DNA from: Paracoccaceae bacterium
GTDB taxonomy: Bacteria; Pseudomonadota; Alphaproteobacteria; Rhodobacterales; Rhodobacteraceae
Direction: 5' to 3'
DNA length: 37,564 nucleotides
NCBI GenBank assembly: GCA_019090795.1
Contig: JAHRVG010000069.1
Location: 1 to 37,564 of the forward strand
The notes under the pieces are model-generated. The model was not told the DNA's origin. It worked only from the letters and a program-made list of their open reading frames with translations, and searched no databases. Positions within the stretch are counted from its first letter, which is position 1. Every line of letters begins with the position of its first letter. This document shows, piece after piece, positions 25,191 to 34,850 of this stretch. The translations under genes were made by a program, and so were the position numbers.

Positions 25191-26390
25191 ATGAACCTGA
25201 TCGCCCTGCGCTCCCCTGAATTTCGGCTCTACTTCGGCAGCGCCGTCTGTGCCGTGAATGGCATGTGGATTCTGCGCATCATCATTGGCTGGCTGTCCTG
25301 GGATATTTCGGGTTCCGCCACATTTGTGGGCACCGTCGCCGCCGCGTCCTTGCTGCCAACCGTCTTTTTTGGCCCGTTTTTCGGGGTGCTGGTGGATCGG
25401 GCAAATGTCATTCGAGCAGCTTTTTTCACCAATATCGGTATGACTGCCTGTGTTGCAGCCCTACTTTTGTTGCAGGTAAACGGCCTGATCACACCACTGA
25501 GCCTGATTGCCGTCGCCAGTGCTCTGGGCACCGTCACCGCGGCACATCATCCGGTACGCCTCTCGCTGGGGCCGCGTTTGGTGCGGGCAGAATATGTCAG
25601 CTCGGTCGTCGCTTTGGCGGCGCTCAATTTCAACCTCGCCCGATTGCTCAGCCCGGCCCTTGGTGGTTTGCTGATTGAACGATTGGGGGCTACAGCGGCC
25701 ATTGTCGTCACGCTGGTGGCCTTCATCCCTAACCTGGCAATCCTGCCCCGCCTGAATCCGCGCGAAAAGGGGATTAAGCCGGAAAAAGAACGGTTTCTTC
25801 AAGCTTTTGTTCTGGGCTTGCAATACCTTTGGCACCGTCCGGCATTGCGCCTTGTTATCTTGGCTACCGCAGTTTTCTCCATCGCGATCCGCGGCGTGCT
25901 GGATATTCTGCCAATCATCGCAGATGGTGTGTTTGGCCTCGGTGCGATCGGGCTAGGCCAACTCGGCTCTGCTGTTGGCGCAGGTGCCTTATGCGCAGCT
26001 TTCATCAAGACCTTTGGCCGGATTACGGGCCCGGCGGCAACCAGCGCCCTGTCGCCGCTAAATACCGCCGCCGCAGTCACGGGAATCCTTGCAACGGGGC
26101 TGCTTGGTACCACCGACAACTGGGGTTTGGCCTTGTTTGCTGCCGTCATCATGGGTTTTAGCGGCACCCATTTGGGCGTCGGGATGCAATCTCTTATCCA
26201 AGCAGACCTGCCCGACGATATGCGCGGGCGGGTGATGAGCATTTGGGTTGTCGTTGGCCTTGGTGGGGCCGCGACAGGCGCAATCGGCGTTGGCACCTTC
26301 GCCGAGATCATCGGCCTGCCCGCCGCTGCAATCACTACCTCTGCACTTGGGCTTGCGGCGATAATTTTTATCTTTATCCGCAGTCGATAG
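25191..26390 (+). CDS. MFS transporter
   Basis: The 399-residue protein has about 12 hydrophobic helices and the MFS loop motif variant GPFFGVLVDRANVIRA after helix 2 (about 63-78), as in the EntS-like MFS_3 exporters. A second, weaker version appears in the C-terminal half. It is an inner-membrane secondary carrier; the substrate cannot be predicted. It is divergent from tupB and convergent with nrdJ. A functional link with tungstate is not supported by the sequence. Confidence 0.85.
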   Translation: MNLIALRSPEFRLYFGSAVCAVNGMWILRIIIGWLSWDISGSATFVGTVAAASLLPTVFFGPFFGVLVDRANVIRAAFFTNIGMTACVAALLLLQVNGLITPLSLIAVASALGTVTAAHHPVRLSLGPRLVRAEYVSSVVALAALNFNLARLLSPALGGLLIERLGATAAIVVTLVAFIPNLAILPRLNPREKGIKPEKERFLQAFVLGLQYLWHRPALRLVILATAVFSIAIRGVLDILPIIADGVFGLGAIGLGQLGSAVGAGALCAAFIKTFGRITGPAATSALSPLNTAAAVTGILATGLLGTTDNWGLALFAAVIMGFSGTHLGVGMQSLIQADLPDDMRGRVMSIWVVVGLGGAATGAIGVGTFAEIIGLPAAAITTSALGLAAIIFIFIRSR

Positions 26391-26407
26391 CGCACCTGCC
26401 AAAAAAA

Positions 26408-26440
26408 GGAGGGAGGCGCTGCCCCCCTCAGTCTGTTTTC
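26408..26440 (+). terminator. Terminator of the MFS gene
   Basis: Bases 26409-26417 and 26421-26429 form a 9-bp GC-rich stem with one mismatch and a 3-base loop, followed by TCTGTTTT. It is 18 bp after the MFS stop codon. Confidence 0.55.
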
Positions 26441-26490
26441 AGGCTCTCGTTTTTAACCGCTCGGTTAGTTGCCTGCGGCCTGAACCATTG

Positions 26491-26516
26491 ACGGCGCGGG
26501 ATTGCCCCCGCGCCGT
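26491..26516. terminator. Hairpin after nrdJ (likely terminator between convergent genes)
   Basis: ACGGCGCGGG and CCCGCGCCGT form a perfect 10-bp stem with a 6-base loop. It lies 5 bp beyond the nrdJ stop codon. T-tracts are poor on both sides, so it may act as a 3' mRNA stabiliser or a Rho-assisted terminator. Confidence 0.55.
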
Positions 26517-26521
26517 TATTC

Positions 26522-29500
26522 CTAACTACACCCGCTGGTCGCCCCGCAAGTGTTGCACTTCATACAGGTGCCATTGCGCACCAGTGTGTAATTTCCGCAA
26601 TCGCCACAGGCATCGCCCTCATAGCCTTGCATCTTGGCTTTGACGCGCTCGTCCATTTTGGGTGGCATCGGCGCTGCGGTTGAAACCTCAGAGAACCCAC
26701 TGACCATAGCGCTACTACTAACGGTTTGCGTATCGCCCGAGAACAGCCCAGACTGCCCACCTTGCAGCACCATCAGGTTTTGTGGCATCCGGTGACGATG
26801 AAAGCCCGGTGACACCACCTGCTTTAGCATCGCCATTGCATCCTCGGATGCGGGGGTAATATTACTGCCCTCTTCCTCACCAAGACCCAATTCATCAAAG
26901 TGATTGCCCTTTGGTTGTACATGCGCAAGGTCCGTGCGATCCAAATAGCTGACCGCCAGTTCGCGGAAAATGTAATCCAGAATAGAGGTGGCGTTCTTGA
27001 TGCTATCGTTACCCTGCACCATGCCCGCCGGTTCAAAGCGTGTGAAGGTAAAGGCATCGACAAATTCATCCAGCGGCACTCCGTATTGCAGACCCACAGA
27101 AACCGCGATGGCAAAATTGTTCATCATGGCGCGGAAACCGGCACCTTCTTTGTGCATGTCGATGAAAATTTCACCGATGGAACCATCTTCATATTCACCG
27201 GTGCGCAGGTAAACCTTGTGACCGCCCACAGTGGCCTTTTGCGTGTAGCCCTTGCGGCGATCCGGCAGCTTTTCGCGGTCCCGACGGCGCACTTCCCGGA
27301 TGACGATTTTCTCGACAATTTTTTCGGCCAGTACCTGCGCACGCTCACCCGCTGGGGCCTCGCTCAAGGTCTCCTCAAGGTCGTCATCTTCGTCAATCAG
27401 TGCTGATGACAGCGGCTGTGACAGCTTTGAACCGTCGCGATACAGCGCATTCGCTTTAACGCCCAAAGACCAACTCAGCTCATAGGCACGCTGGCACTCC
27501 TCAATTGTGGCATCGTTTGGCATGTTGATGGTCTTGGAAATCGCGCCGGAAATAAATGACTGTGCAGCGGCCATCATGGTGATGTGGCTGTCCACAGACA
27601 GATAGCGCTTGCCGGTTTTGCCGCAAGCATTGGCGCAATCGAAAACGTTGAGGTGCTCCTCTTTCAGGTGCGGTGCACCTTCCAGTGTCATGGCACCACA
27701 AACATGATTGTTTGCGGCCTCAACCTGACCCTTGGAAAATCCGAGATGGGTCAGCAAATCAAAAGCCGGATCATACAACTGCGCCTCTGGAATACCCAAG
27801 GTGCCCTTGCAAAACTCTTCGCCCAGCGTCCACTGGTTGAACACAAAGCGGATATCAAAAGCTGTCGGAAGCGCTTCCTCGATCTTTTGCAACTCCTCTG
27901 GCCCAAAACCGTGGCCTGTCAAAACAGTGTGATTGATGCCCGGCGCATTGCCCATAGAGCCGTGACCCACCGCATAAGCGATGATTTCCTCGGCCTGTGC
28001 GGAACCATAGCCCAACACTTTCAGCGCTGCGGGAACCGATTGATTGATAATCTTGAAATAACCACCGCCAGCCAGCTTTTTGAACTTCACCAGCGCGAAA
28101 TCCGGCTCAATCCCTGTGGTGTCACAATCCATCACCAGTCCGATTGTGCCAGTAGGTGCCACAACAGAAACTTGCGCGTTGCGATAACCGTGCTGTTCTC
28201 CGAGTGTAACAGCCTCTTCCCAAACCGCTTTCGCCAGCTCTACCAGCGTCAGATCAGGGCAGTTGACCTGATCCAGCGGTACAGGCAGAACGTCCAGCCC
28301 CTCGTAGCCATCAGTTGCCCCAAAGGCCGCCCGCTTGTGATTACGCATCACACGCAGCATGTTGTCGGCGTTCTTGGCATAGCCATCAAAGGCACCCAGT
28401 TCTTTGGCCATCTCAGCAGAGGTCGCGTAAGAAACGCCAGTCATCACCGCCGTCAAAGCCCCACACAAGACGCGGGCCTCGGCGCTGTCGTAACCATAGC
28501 CCATATTCATCAGCAGACCGCCGATATTGGCATAGCCCAGACCCAGCGTGCGGAACTTGTAAGAAAGGGTCGCAATTTGGGGTGACGGGAATTGCGCCAT
28601 CAGAACGGACACTTCCAGTGTCATGGTCCATAGGCGGATCGCGTGCACGTAATCCACAGCCTGAAACGCGCCATCTTTGAAGAATTTCAGCAAGTTCATC
28701 GAGGCCAGATTACAGGCGGTATCATCCAGAAACATGTATTCAGAACAAGGATTGGAGCCGCGTATATCGCCATCAGCAGGACAGGTGTGCCACTGGTTAA
28801 TAGTGTCGTGATACTGCACGCCTGGATCCGCACAAGCCCAAGCGGCATGGCCGATATCTTCCCACAATTCACGCGCTGAAACGGTTTTCGCAACCGCACC
28901 GTCGGTGCGCTTCAACAACTCCCACGGCTCGTCATTTTCCGCCGCTTTCAGGAAATCATTGGTCACGCGCACAGAGTTGTTGGAGTTCTGGCCCGACACC
29001 GTCAGATAGGCCTCGGAATCCCAATCAGTATCATAGGTCGGAAATTCGATATTGGTGAAACCCTGTTTGGCATATTGCAAAACGCGGTTTACATAGGTTT
29101 CGGGGATCATCACCTTTTTGGCGGATCGGATCGCGGTTTTCAGGCTTGCGTTTTTCTTAGGATCAAACGCGGCTTCGCCATCGCCATCCCAATTACGGAT
29201 TGCACCGAAAATATCGTTCAGTTTTTGCTCATGCAACTTGGAACCCGCCACAAGAGAAGCGACCTTTTGCTCTTCCCGAACTTTCCAGTTGATGAATTCC
29301 TCAATATCCGGGTGATCCATATCGCAGATCACCATCTTGGCCGCACGCCGTGTGGTGCCACCGGATTTGATCGCTCCCGCCGCGCGGTCGCCGATTTTCA
29401 GGAAAGACATCAAGCCGGAGGATTTACCACCGCCGCCAAGTGATTCATTGCTGCCGCGCAAGGAAGAAAAGTTAGTGCCAGTGCCGGAGCCGTATTTAAA

Positions 29501-30166
29501 CAGACGTGCCTCGCGAACCCACAGGTCCATGATGCCGCCTTCATTTACCAGATCATCCGCAACCGACTGTATGAAACAGGCATGGGGTTGCGGGTGTTCA
29601 TAGGCGGATTTGGATTTCACCAGCTTGCCGGTTTTATAATCCACATAATGGTGGCCCTGGCCTGGCCCGTCGATTCCATAAGCCCAGTGCAGGCCGGTGT
29701 TAAACCACTGCGGTGAATTGGGCGCAGCCATCTGGTTGGCCAGCATGAAACGCATTTCATCAAAATAGGCACGAGCATCTGATTCGGTGTCAAACATGCC
29801 ACCTTTCCAGCCCCAATAAGCCCAAGCCCCCGCCAGACGGTCAAAAACCTGCTTGGAGGATGTTTCACCTTGATAGGTTTCGCCGTTGGCGATCAGCGCC
29901 TTGGTATCGGGAACAGAACGCCAAAGAAACTCGGGAACACCCTTTTCCTTGACCTTTTTCAGCTGAGTGGGAACGCCTGCTTTCCGAAAGTATTTCTGTG
30001 CAATCACATCCGCCGCAACTTGCGACCAGTTGACGGGAACCTCGACGAATTCCAGCGAGAAAACCACCGTCCCATCAGGGTTGCGGATTTCAGATGTGGT
30101 TTTGTGAAATTCAATGCTCCCGTAAGCATCTTGATTCTCTTGTGTGAATCGACGTTCAATCTTCAT
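26522..30166 (-). CDS. nrdJ: Vitamin B12-dependent class II ribonucleotide reductase
   Basis: The 1214-residue enzyme reduces ribonucleotides to deoxyribonucleotides with adenosylcobalamin as radical source and works with or without oxygen. The catalytic NPCSE motif is at 472-476 (N472, thiyl-radical C474, E476), and the redox pair is probably C197 and C485. Residues about 1025-1110 form a TSCPD-type domain ([16 protein letters not shown]). The C-terminus carries CxxC groups ([15 protein letters not shown]) for reductant docking or zinc. The length is standard for alphaproteobacteria. Upstream bases 30265-30311 contain two NrdR-box-like sites. Start ATG 30166 has GGGGCAGGA just upstream. Confidence 0.97.
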   Translation of the reverse strand: MKIERRFTQENQDAYGSIEFHKTTSEIRNPDGTVVFSLEFVEVPVNWSQVAADVIAQKYFRKAGVPTQLKKVKEKGVPEFLWRSVPDTKALIANGETYQGETSSKQVFDRLAGAWAYWGWKGGMFDTESDARAYFDEMRFMLANQMAAPNSPQWFNTGLHWAYGIDGPGQGHHYVDYKTGKLVKSKSAYEHPQPHACFIQSVADDLVNEGGIMDLWVREARLFKYGSGTGTNFSSLRGSNESLGGGGKSSGLMSFLKIGDRAAGAIKSGGTTRRAAKMVICDMDHPDIEEFINWKVREEQKVASLVAGSKLHEQKLNDIFGAIRNWDGDGEAAFDPKKNASLKTAIRSAKKVMIPETYVNRVLQYAKQGFTNIEFPTYDTDWDSEAYLTVSGQNSNNSVRVTNDFLKAAENDEPWELLKRTDGAVAKTVSARELWEDIGHAAWACADPGVQYHDTINQWHTCPADGDIRGSNPCSEYMFLDDTACNLASMNLLKFFKDGAFQAVDYVHAIRLWTMTLEVSVLMAQFPSPQIATLSYKFRTLGLGYANIGGLLMNMGYGYDSAEARVLCGALTAVMTGVSYATSAEMAKELGAFDGYAKNADNMLRVMRNHKRAAFGATDGYEGLDVLPVPLDQVNCPDLTLVELAKAVWEEAVTLGEQHGYRNAQVSVVAPTGTIGLVMDCDTTGIEPDFALVKFKKLAGGGYFKIINQSVPAALKVLGYGSAQAEEIIAYAVGHGSMGNAPGINHTVLTGHGFGPEELQKIEEALPTAFDIRFVFNQWTLGEEFCKGTLGIPEAQLYDPAFDLLTHLGFSKGQVEAANNHVCGAMTLEGAPHLKEEHLNVFDCANACGKTGKRYLSVDSHITMMAAAQSFISGAISKTINMPNDATIEECQRAYELSWSLGVKANALYRDGSKLSQPLSSALIDEDDDLEETLSEAPAGERAQVLAEKIVEKIVIREVRRRDREKLPDRRKGYTQKATVGGHKVYLRTGEYEDGSIGEIFIDMHKEGAGFRAMMNNFAIAVSVGLQYGVPLDEFVDAFTFTRFEPAGMVQGNDSIKNATSILDYIFRELAVSYLDRTDLAHVQPKGNHFDELGLGEEEGSNITPASEDAMAMLKQVVSPGFHRHRMPQNLMVLQGGQSGLFSGDTQTVSSSAMVSGFSEVSTAAPMPPKMDERVKAKMQGYEGDACGDCGNYTLVRNGTCMKCNTCGATSGCS

Positions 30167-30264
30167 TCCTGCCCCAGTTCAATAGAGTCCACGAAAAACG
30201 GCTGAACGGTTGATCCATCCTTGCAATTCTTCATTATGTTTATTTTCTCACCTTCTCGACAGGG

Positions 30265-30280
30265 CCACTATATGTGGTAG
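30265..30280. promoter_or_regulatory. NrdR-box-like site 1 upstream of nrdJ
   Basis: The bases CCACTATATGTGGTAG match 11 of 16 positions of the NrdR consensus as I remember it (acaCwAtATaTwGtgt), including the fixed C and G. The second site starts exactly 31 bp further, the usual spacing of paired NrdR boxes. It lies 99 bp upstream of the nrdJ start. Confidence 0.55.
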
Positions 30281-30295
30281 CCCCGCTGAATACCC

Positions 30296-30311
30296 ACACA
30301 AATTGTACCAG
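30296..30311. promoter_or_regulatory. NrdR-box-like site 2 upstream of nrdJ
   Basis: ACACAAATTGTACCAG matches about 9 of 16 consensus positions, mainly in the first half. The 31-bp phase with site 1 is the main support. NrdR would repress nrdJ when dATP is high. Confidence 0.4.
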
Positions 30312-30377
30312 CTTTAGGCTTGGGTCAACGAAAATATTTAGTAAGTGTTCAAATTTTCAGGGTTGACGCAAGCAGAG

Positions 30378-30388
30378 ACACAATTGTG
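30378..30388. promoter_or_regulatory. Perfect 10-bp palindrome in the 520-bp nrdJ-tRNA gap
   Basis: CACAATTGTG is a perfect palindrome at 30379-30388. The gap 30167-30687 otherwise holds the NrdR-like boxes and a doubtful reading frame at 30399-30638. It might be a further regulator site, but a 10-bp palindrome in AT-rich DNA can arise by chance. Confidence 0.25.
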
Positions 30389-30398
30389 CTCGCTGTCT

Positions 30399-30638
30399 TT
30401 ATATGCCCGCTTGAAACGAGCATTCCGACCAACCCCGCCCAAAGACCCGATAATTTTCTATTAAGGCCGGTTCTGGCCCAGCCGCAAAGGCCATAGAATC
30501 AAAAGTTAACATGTAATAAATGTTATGCATTCCCTTTGGTACCCGACCAATCGGTAAGCCATTTTTCAACCAAACGGAATACAACATACCATCGGTGTAA
30601 AAATGATCTTTGTGTCGGTTTAGGGTATGCAATGGCAT
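30399..30638 (-). CDS. Doubtful small hypothetical protein
   Basis: A 79-residue frame with an internal region that reads like protein (DGMLYSVWLKNGLPIGRVPKGMHNIYYMLTF). It has no clear ribosome binding site, its base composition is more AT-rich than that of the neighbours, and I recognise no family. It lies between tRNA-Pro and nrdJ, in the same direction. It may be a chance frame or a lineage-specific gene. Confidence 0.22.
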   Translation of the reverse strand: MPLHTLNRHKDHFYTDGMLYSVWLKNGLPIGRVPKGMHNIYYMLTFDSMAFAAGPEPALIENYRVFGRGWSECSFQAGI

Positions 30639-30687
30639 ACAAAATACACCTGATAACGGAGTAGGAATGCATTTTTAGAGATTTCAC

Positions 30688-30764
30688 TGGTCGGGGCGGC
30701 GAGATTCGAACTCACGACCCCCTGTACCCAAAACAGGTGCGCTACCAGACTGCGCCACGCCCCG
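30688..30764 (-). tRNA. tRNA-Pro (anticodon TGG), CCA encoded
   Basis: The minus strand folds into a full cloverleaf: acceptor CGGGGCG/CGCCCCG, D arm GCGC...GCGC, anticodon stem CCTGT/ACAGG with loop TTTGGGT (anticodon TGG), and T arm GTGAG-TTCGAAT-CTCGC. The discriminator is A, and the CCA end is encoded (30688-30690). Total length is 77 nucleotides. Confidence 0.97.
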
Positions 30765-30850
30765 ATCAGTGGAGGCGGTTTACAACCAAGAACGTGGATT
30801 GAAAACCCCAAAAACAACACCTGCAAAGAATTGCTTTATCCGTGAACAAA

Positions 30851-30876
30851 GTATGCGCCTTGATCAAGGCGCATAC
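30851..30876 (-). terminator. Rho-independent terminator of the cold-shock/DUF192 pair
   Basis: The 26 bases are a perfect palindrome: an 11-bp stem (GTATGCGCCTT paired with AAGGCGCATAC) and loop GATC. It begins 1 bp after the DUF192 stop codon and is followed on the minus strand by TTTGTTC. Confidence 0.75.
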
Positions 30877-30877
30877 C

Positions 30878-31384
30878 TTATTCGCAAGGCCAAACAGCGC
30901 TGTCCTGATCAAAAGCTGCATGGCGCATCTGTGCACCCTCCGCTATTCCGAGTCGCCGCGTCAGGCCAGCATTCACTTCCAGAACCGCAAGAATATCCTT
31001 GCCGCCGGGAATCGCTTCGAGGCTATGCGGAGTGGCGTTTTCATGCACTTTGGTCACAAGGCCGGTTTGATCCAGAAACACCATATCCAAAGGTATCAGG
31101 GTGTTTTTCATCCAGAACGAAACTTTTGAAGGTTCTGGATAGATAAAAAGCATACCGGAAAATCGGGGCATCTGGGTGCGGAACATTAACCCCATCGCCC
31201 GTTCGTCAAAGGTATCGGCCAGCTCTATCGCGAATCGTGCTTTGCCACCCACCCAACGCAGATCAGCGAAATCGGCGGAACATGGGCCGACCGCTGCTGA
31301 AACGGTAAAACTCACGCAGGAAAGGAATCCGGCGAATGCTGCTCTAGTCAGATTGCGCTGCGAAATCCCAAGCGCGCACTTCAA
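30878..31384 (-). CDS. Exported DUF192 protein
   Basis: DUF192 proteins are small secreted or periplasmic proteins of unknown role. The core is visible: FAIELADTFDERAMGLMFRTQMPRFSGMLFIYPEPSKVSFWMKNTLIPLDMVFLDQTGLV, with the invariant FWMKNT...PLDM motif. The start is uncertain. TTG 31384 gives MKCALGISQRNLTRAAFAGFLSCVSFTVSAA, a convincing signal peptide, and overlaps the cold-shock gene by 41 bp. GTG 31315 would cut the signal short, and an ATG at 31513 would add 43 unlikely residues. It forms an operon with the cold-shock gene and ends at a strong terminator. Confidence 0.82.
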   Translation of the reverse strand: MKCALGISQRNLTRAAFAGFLSCVSFTVSAAVGPCSADFADLRWVGGKARFAIELADTFDERAMGLMFRTQMPRFSGMLFIYPEPSKVSFWMKNTLIPLDMVFLDQTGLVTKVHENATPHSLEAIPGGKDILAVLEVNAGLTRRLGIAEGAQMRHAAFDQDSAVWPCE

Positions 31385-31862
31385 CAGCCATCTGGCCCCT
31401 CGGGCCGTCGGCTGTGCGAACGCACAAGGCCTCTCCCTGTACCAGCTCAGACATCCCGTAAGCACGCAAAACCTCCATATGCACAAAAACATCATCTGTG
31501 TTTTCGAATACATTTACAAAACCGAAACCTTTGACCTTGTCAAACCACTTTACCCGGGCCGGTGTCAAAGGCTGTGATGTGTCCAGCTTGTCAAAGTCGA
31601 TTCCCAAATCCTGCACACCGCGCAGAATTGTAACGGGGTCGATTTCTGGGATGTCCATCGAAACGATCTCTGTCGCTTGCAACCCGCGCTGGCTTTGCGC
31701 GACTTCGACCTCTATGCGCGTTCCCTCAACTACGGAGCTGTGCCCGTAGTTGCGTAAAACGTTTGCGTGCAGCAAAACATCGTGTCCACCCTCATCATCC
31801 GAGATGAAGCCGAAACCCTTATTACCGTCGAACCATTTAACGCTGCCTGACTTGGTTGCCAT
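31344..31862 (-). CDS. Double cold-shock-domain protein
   Basis: A 172-residue protein with two cold-shock domains. Domain 1 (about 1-70) shows SGSVKWFDGNKGFGFISDDEGGHDVLLH with RNP1 (KGFGFI) and RNP2 (DVLLH). Domain 2 (about 100-170) shows RVKWFDKVKGFGFVNVFENTDDVFVH. The domains are joined by a 30-residue linker. Such double-domain proteins are common in Rhodobacterales and bind single-stranded RNA or DNA. Start ATG 31862 (MATKSGSVKW) is the usual family start; an in-frame start 36 bp upstream adds 12 residues without support. Confidence 0.93.
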   Translation of the reverse strand: MATKSGSVKWFDGNKGFGFISDDEGGHDVLLHANVLRNYGHSSVVEGTRIEVEVAQSQRGLQATEIVSMDIPEIDPVTILRGVQDLGIDFDKLDTSQPLTPARVKWFDKVKGFGFVNVFENTDDVFVHMEVLRAYGMSELVQGEALCVRTADGPRGQMAVEVRAWDFAAQSD

Positions 31863-32004
31863 ACATGCCTCCACCACTTGAGGTAACTTTATGAACAAGT
31901 GCTGAGAATCTCAAGATAAACCAGCCGCAATATGCGAAATTTTTCCAATAACTGGGGCAAATAGGCCTCAGCCTCCTAGAAAATAGAAGGTATAACATGA
32001 GTGA

Positions 32005-32029
32005 AACCGCGTGACCGCAATCACGGGTT
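32005..32029 (-). terminator. Weak terminator-like hairpin at the pdxH end
   Basis: AACCCGTGA pairs with TCACGCGGTT with one bulged base. The stem includes the pdxH stop codon (32021-32023). Only a short T-run (GGTTTC) follows, so this is a weak candidate. Confidence 0.3.
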
Positions 32030-32644
32030 GAGTCTAGACACGTGCCAAGCAGCCGTTATATCACTCCGCCGCCAGACAAATCTGTCATGTAGTCGGTGAC
32101 TGCCATCGGCCCAAAATTCGATTTCGCTCGGAATTAACCGGTAGCCACCCCAAAATGGTGGGCGCTCTGGGTTTATCCCTTTAGAAGCCGCGATCTTTGC
32201 CACCTCTGCCATCAAATGCGTACGCGAGGACAGGGGTTCGGATTGCTGGGAAGCCCATGCGCCAAGGCGGCTCTTGAGCGAACGTGATTTGTAATAGGCG
32301 TCCGCCTGTGGTCCATCCTCACAGCTTATTTCACCGCGCACACGAATCTGGCGGCGCAGGGATTTCCAGTGCATCACAAAGGCCGCTTTTCCCGCATTGT
32401 CCAACTCGCCAGCTTTGCAGCTATTGTAGTTTGTATAGAACACAAATGCGGCTGGCTCTATCTCCTTGAGCAGCACCATACGGGCGTTCGGCAAACCATC
32501 GGCATCAACCGTTGCCAGCGCAATGGCGTTAGCGTCATTGGGCTCGGATTTCATGGCTTCATCCAGCCAGCCCTGGGCTATGACAAACGGATCATCACCC
32601 GTAAAAATACCGCTACGGCGGTCATTTTCATCAACAGGTTTCAT
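32021..32644 (-). CDS. pdxH: Pyridoxamine 5'-phosphate oxidase
   Basis: The 207-residue flavoenzyme makes pyridoxal 5'-phosphate from pyridoxamine or pyridoxine phosphate with FMN and oxygen. Family segments are visible: [62 protein letters not shown] (FMN contact), [16 protein letters not shown] and the C-terminal [17 protein letters not shown]. Start ATG 32644 is chosen because AAAGGA precedes it and relatives begin shortly before the SGIFTGDDP segment; a TTG at 32674 is possible. It is divergent from fabI. Confidence 0.95.
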   Translation of the reverse strand: MKPVDENDRRSGIFTGDDPFVIAQGWLDEAMKSEPNDANAIALATVDADGLPNARMVLLKEIEPAAFVFYTNYNSCKAGELDNAGKAAFVMHWKSLRRQIRVRGEISCEDGPQADAYYKSRSLKSRLGAWASQQSEPLSSRTHLMAEVAKIAASKGINPERPPFWGGYRLIPSEIEFWADGSHRLHDRFVWRRSDITAAWHVSRLNP

Positions 32645-32903
32645 TTCGGGAATCCTTTGAGCGAGCCAATCCAACTATTCATCAACCCATTGGGCAGGGC
32701 CAGTATGGACCTCTCATTCCCCGCGTCCAGCCCATTCAACCCCATCCCAACAATATTTTCATACGGTGTAAAAAATCGTAGCCCTTCTATTGAAATTGGG
32801 AAGTGCCCCCCAGCGGCCCGGAAACCTATGCATGATCCCCTTGCGGGGCAACACCGCTTGCCATAAACCCTAATGGATTAAGAAAACCAATGGGGACAGG
32901 GCA

Positions 32904-33722
32904 ATGACCACCGGAGTAATGCAAGGCAAACGCGGGCTTATTATGGGTGTCGCGAATAACAAATCCATCGCTTGGGGCATTGCGTTGGCCTGTCACGAAC
33001 AGGGCGCAGAACTGGCATTTTCCTATCAGGGCGAGGCTTTAGGAAAACGGGTGAAACCACTGGCTGAAAGCATCGGTTCGGATCTGGTGCTGGCATGTGA
33101 TGTCACTGACGCCGCTTCCATGGACACCCTATTTGCCACCCTTGAAGAAAAATGGGGCAAACTGGATTTTGTCGTCCATGCTATCGGCTTTTCCGACAAG
33201 AACGAATTGCGCGGGCGTTACGTTGAGACCAGCGCTGAAAACTTCCGCATGACCATGGATATTTCAGTCTACTCCTTTACCGCCGTCGCCCAGCGCGCCG
33301 AAAAAATGATGCCAGACGGGGGGGCTTTGCTGACCCTCACTTATTATGGCGCCGAAATGGTAATGCCGCATTACAACGTGATGGGTATTGCTAAGGCTGG
33401 GCTGGAAGCATCCGTTAAATACCTGGCCATGGATTTAGGCCCGAAAAACATCCGCGTTAACGCCCTTTCCGCGGGCCCAATTAAAACCCTTGCTGCATCG
33501 GGCATTGGCGATTTCCGGTATATCCTGAAATGGAACGAGCTAAATTCACCCCTGCGCCGCAATGTGACCACGACCGACGTGGGGAAATCCGGTATGTACC
33601 TGTGTTCTGACCTGTCCTCCGGTGTGACCGGTGAAAACCACCACGTAGATGCGGGTTATCATGTCGTCGGCATGAAGGCCGAAGACGCCCCAGACATCGA
33701 CGTGGTTACAGGACGAAAATAA
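32904..33722 (+). CDS. fabI: Enoyl-ACP reductase (NADH), FabI type
   Basis: A 272-residue short-chain dehydrogenase that carries out the last reduction of each fatty acid elongation cycle. The FabI form of the nucleotide site is GVANNKSIAWGIA (15-27). The catalytic pair is Y157 and K164 (Y-x6-K), with the conserved Y147/Y148 before it. AGPIKTLAASGIGDF is the substrate-binding loop that closes over inhibitors of the triclosan type in this family. GGGGACAGGG precedes the start. The LysE gene starts 2 bp after the stop. Confidence 0.97.
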   Translation: MTTGVMQGKRGLIMGVANNKSIAWGIALACHEQGAELAFSYQGEALGKRVKPLAESIGSDLVLACDVTDAASMDTLFATLEEKWGKLDFVVHAIGFSDKNELRGRYVETSAENFRMTMDISVYSFTAVAQRAEKMMPDGGALLTLTYYGAEMVMPHYNVMGIAKAGLEASVKYLAMDLGPKNIRVNALSAGPIKTLAASGIGDFRYILKWNELNSPLRRNVTTTDVGKSGMYLCSDLSSGVTGENHHVDAGYHVVGMKAEDAPDIDVVTGRK

Positions 33723-33724
33723 TA

Positions 33725-34336
33725 ATGGGCTGGGCACTCGCAACTTTCATGCTAGCAAGTCTGGTGGCGGTTGCCAGCCCCGGCCCCGCCTTTATTGCGA
33801 TTTCCCACGCTGCTCTAAACCGTTCCAAACACGAGGCATTCGTCCTTGGCCTTGGCCTTGCCAGTATCGCCACTTTCTGGTGCGCACTGGCTTTGTTCGG
33901 GCTGAGCGCGGTGTTTTTCTATCTGCCATGGCTTTACAGCGCGATGAAGCTGGCGGGCGGTGCTTATCTGATTTTTCTGGCCTTCAAAATCTGGCGCGGC
34001 GCAACAAATCAACTATCTGAAACACCAAATCAGCCAAAACATGGCATGCGGGCCTTTATCAGTGGGTGTACAATTAACCTGACCAACCCAAAAGCGGTGC
34101 TTTTTGCTGGTGCCGTGCTCATGGCTATTTTTCCGTCAGACATGACGCTGGCGCAAAAGCTGTTGATCTTGTCAATTCTGATCACCATCGAAATCAGCTT
34201 TTATAGCAGCCTCGTTTTCTGGCTCAGCCGACCCGCTGCCCGCAATGCCTATCTTAACCTGAAGCGCTGGACCGACCGCTCTGCAGCGGCTGTTCTGGGT
34301 GCTTTAGGCATCACCTTCCTTCTCTCACGCCCATAG
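33725..34336 (+). CDS. LysE/RhtB-family exporter
   Basis: This 203-residue membrane protein has about six hydrophobic helices and the LysE N-terminal signature [29 protein letters not shown] (about 17-45), as well as [12 protein letters not shown] in the middle. Members export amino acids or related small molecules. The substrate is unknown. It follows fabI by 2 bp and precedes gpt by 10 bp, so a shared transcript is likely. Confidence 0.9.
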   Translation: MGWALATFMLASLVAVASPGPAFIAISHAALNRSKHEAFVLGLGLASIATFWCALALFGLSAVFFYLPWLYSAMKLAGGAYLIFLAFKIWRGATNQLSETPNQPKHGMRAFISGCTINLTNPKAVLFAGAVLMAIFPSDMTLAQKLLILSILITIEISFYSSLVFWLSRPAARNAYLNLKRWTDRSAAAVLGALGITFLLSRP

Positions 34337-34346
34337 GAGCCGCCCA

Positions 34347-34850
34347 ATGTCTGACCGCCTACCCCACGAAAAAGGTTTCCACATCAGTTGGGACCAAATC
34401 CACCGTGACAGCCGCGCGCTTGCTTGGCGTCTTGACGGCAATGGTCCGGATGACGGCACATGGAAAGCCATCATTGCGGTAACACGCGGTGGAATGGCCC
34501 CCGCTATGATCATCGCGCGGGAACTCGACATTCGCACGGTCGATACCATCAGCGTGAAATCCTATGACCATCAGGAGCGCTCCGAGGCCAAAGTGCTAAA
34601 AGCCCCCGATGCGGAACTGATCGGAGACGGCACCGGCATCCTGATTATCGACGATCTGGTGGACAGCGGCAAAACCCTAAAGCTGGTGCGCGAAATGTAT
34701 CCCAAGGCGCATTTCGCCACCGTTTACGCCAAACCGGAAGGCCACCCAATGGTGGACACCTTTATTACCGAAGTTTCCCAAGACACCTGGATTTTCTTTC
34801 CGTGGGACATGGCGCTGCAATACGTTGAGCCTTATCGCGGGATTGACTAG
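34347..34850 (+). CDS. gpt: Xanthine (guanine) phosphoribosyltransferase
   Basis: The 167-residue purine salvage enzyme converts xanthine, guanine or hypoxanthine with PRPP to the nucleotide. The PRPP-binding motif [14 protein letters not shown] lies near 97-110, preceded by [20 protein letters not shown] (about 44-63), which is typical of Gpt. The C-terminal part, [20 protein letters not shown], closes the base pocket. The next gene starts directly after its stop codon (TAG-ATG, no gap). Confidence 0.93.
   Translation: MSDRLPHEKGFHISWDQIHRDSRALAWRLDGNGPDDGTWKAIIAVTRGGMAPAMIIARELDIRTVDTISVKSYDHQERSEAKVLKAPDAELIGDGTGILIIDDLVDSGKTLKLVREMYPKAHFATVYAKPEGHPMVDTFITEVSQDTWIFFPWDMALQYVEPYRGID

Noticed and set aside
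30167-30400. Cobalamin riboswitch before nrdJ
   Set aside because: I saw no B12-box-like core. A B12-dependent enzyme is also not expected to be switched off by B12; NrdR-like sites explain the region better.
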